From the NCBI GenBank assembly GCA_963843085.1, contig CAWJJG010000011.1:1116001-1180000 (forward strand): a stretch of DNA of 64,000 bases. Direction: 5' to 3'. The translations under genes and the position numbers were made by a program. Source of the stretch: DASUPK01 sp963843085. GTDB lineage: Bacteria > Actinomycetota > Thermoleophilia > Solirubrobacterales > 70-9. The notes beneath the pieces were generated by a model. The model was not told the origin of the DNA. It ran no database searches and saw only the letters and a list, made by a program, of their open reading frames with translations. Below are positions 58,734-64,000 of this stretch, in pieces. Each line of letters starts with the position of its first letter. Position 1 is the stretch's first letter.

Positions 58734-60074
58734 ATGCCGGACCCGGGTGATCAGCTCTTCCAGACGGGCGACGAGAGCCCTCGGGCGGAGGCCCACCCGC
58801 AGGGTGCGCCGCTCGCCGCCCGCATGCGCCCGCGGGATCTCGACGAGCTCGCCGGCCAGACGCACCTGCTCGAGCCGGGGTCCGCGCTGCGGACCGCCAT
58901 CGAGTCGGGTGAGCCTCACAGCGCGATCTTCTACGGGCCGCCCGGCAGCGGCAAGACGACCGTGGCTCGGATCATCGCCGCCAGGGCGAAGGGCGCCTTC
59001 GAGGAGCTCTCGGCGGTGAACGCCGGCCGTCCCGAGGTTCGCGAGGTGATCGCGCGGGCCCGCGAGCGCCGCGCCGCCGGTCGCAGGACGATCTTCTTCC
59101 TCGACGAGATACACCGCTTCAACAAGGGGCAGCAGGACGCGCTGCTGCCGGCGGTCGAGGAGGGCCTGATCACGCTGATCGGGGCCACCACCGAGAACCC
59201 GTACTTCGAGGTCAACTCGGCGCTGCTCTCCCGCTCGCAGATCTACGAGTTCCGCCCGCTCAGCGCGATCGAGGTCGAGGAGCTCGTCCTTCGGGCACTC
59301 GGCGACGACCGGGGAATCCCCGATCCGCCGGGCATCGTTCCGGCCGCGCTGAAGATGCTGGCCGTCAGGGCCGGCGGCGACGGCCGGGTGGCGCTGGCTG
59401 CGCTGGAGCGGGCGGTGGAGGCGACCCGCGTCGCCGAACGGAACGAGATCCGGGTGGGGGAGGTCGAGGACGCCCTCCAGCGCAAGGCCCTGCTCTACGA
59501 CCGCGAGGGAGACCGGCACTACGACTACATCTCGGCCTGGATCAAGGCGACGCGCGGGTCCGACGTGGACGCCTCGATCTACTACCTCGCGGTCATGCTC
59601 GAGGGCGGTGAGGACCCGCGCTTCATCGCGCGCCGGATGGTGATCTTCGCCTCCGAGGACATCGGCAACGCCGATCCGCAGGCGCTTGTGATTGCGACCG
59701 CCGCGGGCCAGGCCGTCGACCGCGTTGGGCTCCCCGAGTGCGCCCTCAACCTCGCCCAGGCCGCCGCCTACCTCGCCTTGGCGCCGAAGTCGAACGCCTC
59801 GACCAGGGCGATCTCGAAGGCGAGCGCCCATGTCCGCCAGCACGGCGCCGCCGCTCCCCCGCCCTACCTGCAGGACGCCCACTACCCGGGAGCGAAGGAG
59901 CTCGGCCGCGGCGAGGGCTACCGCTATCCGCACGACGAGCCGGACGCCGTCACCGACCAGCCGCTGGGACCGGAGGCAGTGCGCGGCGAGCGCTTCTACG
60001 AGCCCACCGACCGCGGCGCCGAGGCCGAGCTGAGCGAGCGCCTCGAGCGCCTGCGCGCGCGGTTCGGGAAATAG
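58734..60074 (+). CDS. rarA: Replication-associated recombination protein RarA (MgsA)
   Basis: 446 residues from ATG. AAA+ ATPase: MRPRDLDELAGQTHLLEPGSALR, Walker A IFYGPPGSGKTTVARII, Walker B RTIFFLDEIHRFNKGQQDALLP, sensor LIGATTENPYFEVNSALLSRSQIYEF, then the C-terminal tetramerisation region LYDREGDRHYDYISAWIKATRGSDVDASIYYLAVML. RarA acts at stalled replication forks. Downstream Met/GTG codons before MRPRDL are possible starts given the close divergent gene. Confidence 0.96.
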   Translation: MPDPGDQLFQTGDESPRAEAHPQGAPLAARMRPRDLDELAGQTHLLEPGSALRTAIESGEPHSAIFYGPPGSGKTTVARIIAARAKGAFEELSAVNAGRPEVREVIARARERRAAGRRTIFFLDEIHRFNKGQQDALLPAVEEGLITLIGATTENPYFEVNSALLSRSQIYEFRPLSAIEVEELVLRALGDDRGIPDPPGIVPAALKMLAVRAGGDGRVALAALERAVEATRVAERNEIRVGEVEDALQRKALLYDREGDRHYDYISAWIKATRGSDVDASIYYLAVMLEGGEDPRFIARRMVIFASEDIGNADPQALVIATAAGQAVDRVGLPECALNLAQAAAYLALAPKSNASTRAISKASAHVRQHGAAAPPPYLQDAHYPGAKELGRGEGYRYPHDEPDAVTDQPLGPEAVRGERFYEPTDRGAEAELSERLERLRARFGK

Positions 60075-60407
60075 GGGCCTGGTCTCTGCGTTAGCGCAGC
60101 GTTAAGGCGATTCGCCGAAGCTTCGCGCCGCAACTTTCCCCGGCGATCTCTGTTTTTGACCGTGTCTGACGCTCCGGAGCAGTGCGGATTCGCCGGAGCC
60201 CGCGCGTAAAAGCCGGGGAGTGGACAACGAAGGCCGGGAGCTCGGGGATTGCTCCCGGCCTTCAACTTTCATCAGACGACGTGCAGGGAAGTTGGGAGGG
60301 AGCGGCCTCGGCGGGAGGTCGCTGCCTGGATTCGGATCGAGACGGCACGGGAATGAGTCGCGCGTAGAATCGCTCCGGACGAGCCCACGCGACGAGAGGA
60401 CGCATCG
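60075..60407. other. 333-base intergenic region after rarA, with a strong hairpin at its centre
   Basis: No gene fits. The first part has a GCGTTA direct repeat (60088-60105 region) and a T-rich run (GTTTTTGACC near 60150). A perfect hairpin lies at 60229-60263. No tRNA-like fold is seen. It may contain the transcription unit end of rarA, an unrecognised small RNA ending at the hairpin, and the promoter of the aldehyde dehydrogenase gene downstream. Confidence 0.6.
60229..60263 (+). terminator. Strong 13-bp terminator hairpin in the rarA/aldehyde dehydrogenase gap
   Basis: GAAGGCCGGGAGC, nine-base loop, GCTCCCGGCCTTC, followed by AACTTTC. Perfect stem. It lies 155 bases after the rarA stop, far for a simple terminator, so a separate short transcript could end here. 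Confidence 0.8.
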
Positions 60408-62072
60408 ATGGAGGCGAGCCGCACCCGCAAGACCGGCGCCAACCGGAAGTCCGGCCCCAACGGCAAGGGGAGCACCAAGTCCTCCGCGAAGCGGACCAAG
60501 GCCAAGCCGAAGCCCGCGCTCGAGTCCTTCAATCCCGCGACCGGGGAGCTGGTCGGGACCGTCGAGACGATCACCCCCGCGAAGGTGCAGGGGATCGTCG
60601 ACGACGTCGCCGAGGTGCAGCCGTTCTGGGCCGCCCTCTCCCTCGAGGATCGCGCCCGCTACATGCGGCGGGCGATCGACGTTCTGCTCACCGACCTCGA
60701 CGAGATCGCTGAGCTGCTCACCAGCGAGCAGGGCAAGCCGCGGGTCGAGAGCTACACGATGGAGCTGCTCCCGACGGTCGACTCGCTCAAGTGGATCGCT
60801 GACAACGGCCCTCAGATCCTCTCCGACGAGAAGCTCTCGATGCCGATCATCCTGAAGTCGAAGAGCGCCAAGTTCACCTACGAGCCGATCGGTGTCGTCG
60901 GGGTGATCGCGCCGTGGAACTACCCCTGGTCGATCCCCTTCGGGGAGGTGGCGATCGCGCTGATGTGCGGGAACGGCGTGGTGCTCAAGCCCGCCAGCCT
61001 GACGCCGCTGATCGGGGAGCGAATCCGCCAGACCTTCGAGAAGGCCGGGCTGCCCGAGGGCCTGATCCGCACCGTCCACGGCGGCGGTCGGATCGGCGAT
61101 GCCCTCGTCAAGTCGACCGCGGGGAAGATCTTCTTCACGGGGTCCGTCGAGGTCGGCCGCAAGGTCGGCGTTGAGTGCGCCAAGCGGATGAAGGGCTCAG
61201 TCCTGGAGCTCGGCGGCAAGGACCCGCAGATCGTCTGCGCCGACGCCGACCTCGCCAACGCCGTCTCCGGCGCGGTCTGGGGCGGCTTCGCCAACGCCGG
61301 CCAGACCTGCTCCGGAATCGAGCGAGTCTACGTCGTCGACGAGGTCGCCGATCGGTTCCTCGAGGGCGTGGTTCGCGAGACCGAGCGCCTGACGGTCGGC
61401 GACCCGCGCGAGTGGACCACCGAGATCGGCCCGATGGTCTCCGACGAGCAGGCCGCGATCGTCACCGAGCTGGTCGACGACGCGGTCAAGAGCGGCGCGA
61501 CCAAGCTCACGGGCGGCCCGACCAAGATCAAGGGGATGAAGGGCAGCTTCATCGCCCCGGTCGTGCTGGCCGACGTCACGCACGACATGCGGATCATGAA
61601 CGAGGAGATCTTCGGCCCGGTTCTGCCGGTGATTAGGGTCTCCTCCGAGGAGGAGGCGCTCGAGCGCGCCAACGACTCGCAGTTCGGGCTCGGCGCATCC
61701 GTCTGGACCAAGGACCGGGCCAAGGGCGAGCGCATGGCGCACCAGATCGAGTCCGGAATGGTCTGGGTGAACGACCACTCCTTCTCGCACGGCGCCTGCC
61801 AGTGCGCCTGGGGCGGCGTCAAGGACTCCGGCCTGGGCCGCTCGCACTCCAAGTTCGGCTTCTACGAGTGCGTCAACATCAAGCAGCTCGCCTGGGAGCC
61901 CGGCTGGGCACGGGACATGTGGTGGCAACCCTACGACCGCAAGCTCGGCGATGCGCTCCGCTCCTCCGCGAAGCTGCTCTATAGCCGCAACGGCGACCGG
62001 TTGGCGGCACTGCGCGAGGGCTTCCGGCCGCTCGTCGAGGTCACCCGGCGGACGATGCGCAAGGGCCGGTAG
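60408..62072 (+). CDS. Aldehyde dehydrogenase with basic N-terminal extension
   Basis: 554 residues. Core: APWNYPWSIPFGEVAIALMCGN, FFTGSVEVGRKVGVECAKRM, catalytic Glu in GSVLELGGKDPQIV, catalytic Cys in ANAGQTCSGIERVYV, and NEEIFGPVLPVIRV. The first 36 residues are not homologous to the core and are rich in Lys, Arg, Ser and Gly (TRKTGANRKSGPNGKGSTKS), and about 60 extra residues follow the usual C-terminus. Similar C-terminally extended dehydrogenases act on medium/long-chain aldehydes. The tail could bind nucleic acid, acidic lipid or a partner. Confidence 0.92.
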   Translation: MEASRTRKTGANRKSGPNGKGSTKSSAKRTKAKPKPALESFNPATGELVGTVETITPAKVQGIVDDVAEVQPFWAALSLEDRARYMRRAIDVLLTDLDEIAELLTSEQGKPRVESYTMELLPTVDSLKWIADNGPQILSDEKLSMPIILKSKSAKFTYEPIGVVGVIAPWNYPWSIPFGEVAIALMCGNGVVLKPASLTPLIGERIRQTFEKAGLPEGLIRTVHGGGRIGDALVKSTAGKIFFTGSVEVGRKVGVECAKRMKGSVLELGGKDPQIVCADADLANAVSGAVWGGFANAGQTCSGIERVYVVDEVADRFLEGVVRETERLTVGDPREWTTEIGPMVSDEQAAIVTELVDDAVKSGATKLTGGPTKIKGMKGSFIAPVVLADVTHDMRIMNEEIFGPVLPVIRVSSEEEALERANDSQFGLGASVWTKDRAKGERMAHQIESGMVWVNDHSFSHGACQCAWGGVKDSGLGRSHSKFGFYECVNIKQLAWEPGWARDMWWQPYDRKLGDALRSSAKLLYSRNGDRLAALREGFRPLVEVTRRTMRKGR

Positions 62073-62084
62073 CCGCCTCGTTCG

Positions 62085-62103
62085 CGCCCGCGACGAGCGG
62101 GCG
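62085..62103 (+). terminator. Hairpin after the aldehyde dehydrogenase gene
   Basis: CGCCCGC, GACGA, GCGGGCG; 13 bases after the stop. The 7-bp GC stem lacks a clear U-run, followed by GGGATTAGAAATC. Possible terminator. Confidence 0.5.
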
Positions 62104-62310
62104 GGGATTAGAAATCTGAAACCGCGGTAACCCGTAGGGGGTGACGGGACGCGGCCAAATCGCAGGGGAATCGCCCTGTTGGCCGCCCTGGTCCTGACCG
62201 CGGCCGCCGTCGCGTACCTGGCGGTCCAGTTGATCGGTGGGGCCGGCGCCCGCGTCTGATGGCCTACGTGATGCCTACGTGATATTCGTACCGGCGTCTT
62301 CGACAGGGGG
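62104..62310. other. Intergenic region before the first secreted paralog, with 11-bp tandem duplication
   Basis: Contains GCCTACGTGAT twice in tandem at 62262-62283, followed by ATTCG. A short hydrophobic open frame could be read upstream (about 26 residues from TTG, ending at the TGA near 62258) but it has no good start or ribosome-binding site, so I do not call it. The promoter of the secreted protein gene probably lies here. Confidence 0.5.
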
Positions 62311-63198
62311 ATGTCGATTCCGAAGCGCGGGATCTCGCTCGGTGCGGGGCTGCTGCTCATTGCGGCGGTCATCGCCGTGCTCGTTCCGGGCCTCGCCCCG
62401 GCGAAGAAGAAGACGAAGGTCCGGAACCCCGGGCACCTCGTAACCGCGAGGCAGGCCTACCACCTCGACCAGGTCGACGAGCGCACCCGGATGACCGTGT
62501 CCTGCCCCGGGTCGAAGGAGCCCTACGGCGGCGGCTTCCTGACCAATCCGCCCCCCGCCCTCGGCCACGGCGTGTACCCGAACTCCTACGAGCGCCTCGG
62601 CCGGCAGGGCGGCTACCACATCACCGGAAACCTGATCAATCCCACCGGGACACCGGTCGTCCCCAAGGACGTGACCCTCCAGGTGATCTGCGGCAAGAAG
62701 ATCGGGCCGCTCAGCTCGCCGCATTCGTTCAAGCAGCTCGGGCCGGGCGACGGGCCCAGCACCGTGACCGCCAAGTGCCCGAAGAAGCAGTCGCTGATCG
62801 GGGGCGGCTACCAGCAGACCAACGGCATCACCGATGCAGGAGTGATCGCGACCGAGTCCCATCGCATCTCTTCCAGGGCGTGGCGGGTCGTGGCGCACGA
62901 TCCGGGGGGATTCGCCGGAACGGCGGTCTCCATCGGCTACTGCATCAGAAGCAGGAAGCCCAGGATCACGGAGGTCTCCGGATCGGTGACGATCCCCCAG
63001 CGAGGCACCGCCACCGCCACCACGCCTCCCTGCCCGAGAGGCCGGCAGCTCGTGTTCTCCGGCTTCAGCGCCCCTCCGGACGGAAGCATTCGCTTCCTCG
63101 GCGAGGGGTTCAACCCGGACGGCAGCACCTCGGCGACCGGGTTCAACTCGGGGCCACCGGCGACTCTGATCGCCTACGGCTACTGCCTCAGGGTTTAG
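62311..63198 (+). CDS. Secreted protein with repeated Cys-Pro/Gly-rich modules, paralog 1
   Basis: 295 residues from ATG 62311. A signal peptide (GISLGAGLLLIAAVIAVLVPGLAPA) and a basic stretch open the protein. Three similar modules follow, each with a C-P near the start and a G-G-G/F strand: TVSCPGSKEPYGGGFLT, TAKCPKKQSLIGGGYQQ, TPPCPRGRQLVFSGFS; module ends with tyrosine/cysteine pairs (IGYCIRSRKP, AYGYCLRV). Cysteines likely form disulfides. Not a family I can name; envelope or surface location. A second copy follows. Confidence 0.75.
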   Translation: MSIPKRGISLGAGLLLIAAVIAVLVPGLAPAKKKTKVRNPGHLVTARQAYHLDQVDERTRMTVSCPGSKEPYGGGFLTNPPPALGHGVYPNSYERLGRQGGYHITGNLINPTGTPVVPKDVTLQVICGKKIGPLSSPHSFKQLGPGDGPSTVTAKCPKKQSLIGGGYQQTNGITDAGVIATESHRISSRAWRVVAHDPGGFAGTAVSIGYCIRSRKPRITEVSGSVTIPQRGTATATTPPCPRGRQLVFSGFSAPPDGSIRFLGEGFNPDGSTSATGFNSGPPATLIAYGYCLRV

Positions 63199-63256
63199 CC
63201 ATTTCTTTACCGGGCTTGACCGGGACTATCGGTCTGCCGATGGGTTATCCGTGGTG

Positions 63257-64000
63257 ATGCATTCGAACGTCACGGAAGCCAGGCGCGGGCGGGGGGCGAT
63301 CGCGCTCGTGCTGGCGCTTGCAGGCATCCCGCTGCTCGCTCAGCTCGCCGGCGCCCAGCCTGCGGGCGCGAAGGCCGTGACCTATGTGCACCGGAGCTTC
63401 CAGCTCAGCGGGGCGAACCAGAAGCGCCGGCTGTCGGTCAGATGTCCACGCCGGCTGAACCCGCTCGGCGGCGGGGTGGCGAGCTCTCCCTCGCCGGCCG
63501 ATGACGGGGAGGGCGTCTACCCGCACTCGTTCGAGCGCCTCGGCGTCCAGAACGGGTTCCACAGCACGGTGGTGCTCTTCGACCCATCGGGGCGCGAGAC
63601 AACCGCGCGCAACGTGACCCTGGCCGTGGCCTGCCGTCACGGCCACAGGAAGGTGACCCCGCCTCACACGACCGTCTACGTCAACCCCGGCCAGACCAAG
63701 ACCGCCGTCGCGACCTGCCCCGGCAGGCGCCATCTCTTCGGCGGCGGATTTCAGCGCACGGACTTCGTCGCCCGAGGCGGCGACTACGTCACCGAATCGC
63801 GAGCGATCTCCAGCAAGTCCTGGAGCGTGACGGGGCATGCCTTCGGCGGCTTCGGCGGCGAGCTCACGGCGATCGCCTACTGCTGGCGCAGCAAGAAGCC
63901 ACTGCTCACCGAGGTCTCCGCCTCGACGACGATCCAAGCGGGGGCTTTCGGAGGGGTTACGACCCCATCCTGCCCTCGAGGTCATCTGGTCTACGGCGGC
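63257..64000 (+). CDS. Secreted Cys-Pro/Gly-rich protein, paralog 2 (3' end outside window)
   Basis: The frame is open from ATG 63257 (GTGs at 63251 and 63254 precede it in frame) to the right edge, 248 codons with no stop. A signal segment (GAIALVLALAGIPLLAQLAGAQPAGA) is followed by the same module pattern as its neighbour: SVRCPRRLNPLGGGVAS, VATCPGRRHLFGGGFQR, TPSCPRGHLVYGG, and shared stretches such as GVYPHSFERLG, TESRAISSKSW and TAIAYCWRSKKPLLTEVS. About the last 45 residues are expected beyond the window. Clear tandem paralog; function unknown. Confidence 0.85.
   Translation, partial: MHSNVTEARRGRGAIALVLALAGIPLLAQLAGAQPAGAKAVTYVHRSFQLSGANQKRRLSVRCPRRLNPLGGGVASSPSPADDGEGVYPHSFERLGVQNGFHSTVVLFDPSGRETTARNVTLAVACRHGHRKVTPPHTTVYVNPGQTKTAVATCPGRRHLFGGGFQRTDFVARGGDYVTESRAISSKSWSVTGHAFGGFGGELTAIAYCWRSKKPLLTEVSASTTIQAGAFGGVTTPSCPRGHLVYGG

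Noticed and set aside
62157..62259. A small hydrophobic peptide gene upstream of the first secreted paralog
   Set aside because: The frame has a stop upstream and only an internal TTG or CTG as start, no ribosome-binding site, and would give about 26 residues.

Overview
The window is very GC-rich, densely coded DNA with short intergenic gaps, overlapping start/stop codons and many GTG/TTG starts. It is typical of a high-GC actinobacterium. The best guess is class Thermoleophilia (Solirubrobacterales-like): a mycobacterial-style lhr-nei2 pair, a CIRCE-controlled groESL, a DUF6458 small membrane protein and a small secreted protein with the N-terminal block 'LTFANVVALLALFVALGG' all fit, the last being a family I associate with that class. 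This placement is inference; there is no rRNA in the window. I see no tRNA, rRNA, CRISPR array, insertion sequence, integrase or phage gene. It reads as ordinary chromosome.

Layout. 1-10 kb: 3' part of the Lhr helicase followed directly by a Nei2-type glycosylase, a decayed HD-GYP gene, a Crp/Fnr regulator, Pcm, an ASCH-like and an SRPBCC protein, then groES-groEL with operator and terminator, and an NAD-binding epimerase-like protein. 10-20 kb: a seven-iron-type ferredoxin, a secreted CAP protein, a GT-C glycosyltransferase, Mrp, an octapeptide-repeat coiled-coil protein preceded by two LexA-like boxes, a zincin and an IMPase-family protein, then a large UvrD-like helicase/RecB-nuclease fusion. 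20-33 kb: three drug-efflux modules (SMR, MFS, DrrAB-type ABC), each next to a TetR regulator and each with its own clear set of palindromic operators. Between them lie PAC2, a YhaM-like nuclease, a split TauE/SafE exporter, OtsB, PolX, a polyprenol-phosphate mannosyltransferase and thioredoxin. 33-44 kb: RidA-like protein, HAD hydrolase, IleRS, a frameshifted AraC gene, MarR, a lipoprotein, fumarase, a FAD oxidoreductase and an aldehyde dehydrogenase. 44-54 kb: tandem SpoIID paralogs, an aldo/keto reductase, a methylthioadenosine salvage pair (phosphorylase plus deaminase), YchF, PAP2, a BtrH-like protein and an RTX-like repeat protein. 54-64 kb: a minus-strand operon (chrA, M20 peptidase, DUF1385, methylmalonyl-CoA epimerase, small protein), RarA, a second aldehyde dehydrogenase and two tandem secreted paralogs, the last running off the window.

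Genome-maintenance functions recur (Lhr, Nei2, UvrD/RecB fusion, PolX, RarA, and possibly the LexA-box gene), but they are scattered single units rather than one operon. The strongest unusual signals are regulatory (tandem LexA-like boxes on an uncharacterised repeat protein; operator pairs and triplets at the efflux modules; a start codon buried in a 14-bp hairpin) and residue-level oddities in otherwise recognisable enzymes (Nei2 without its N-terminal proline; Walker A lysine replaced by arginine). I did not find a clearly new multi-gene system such as a defence island.
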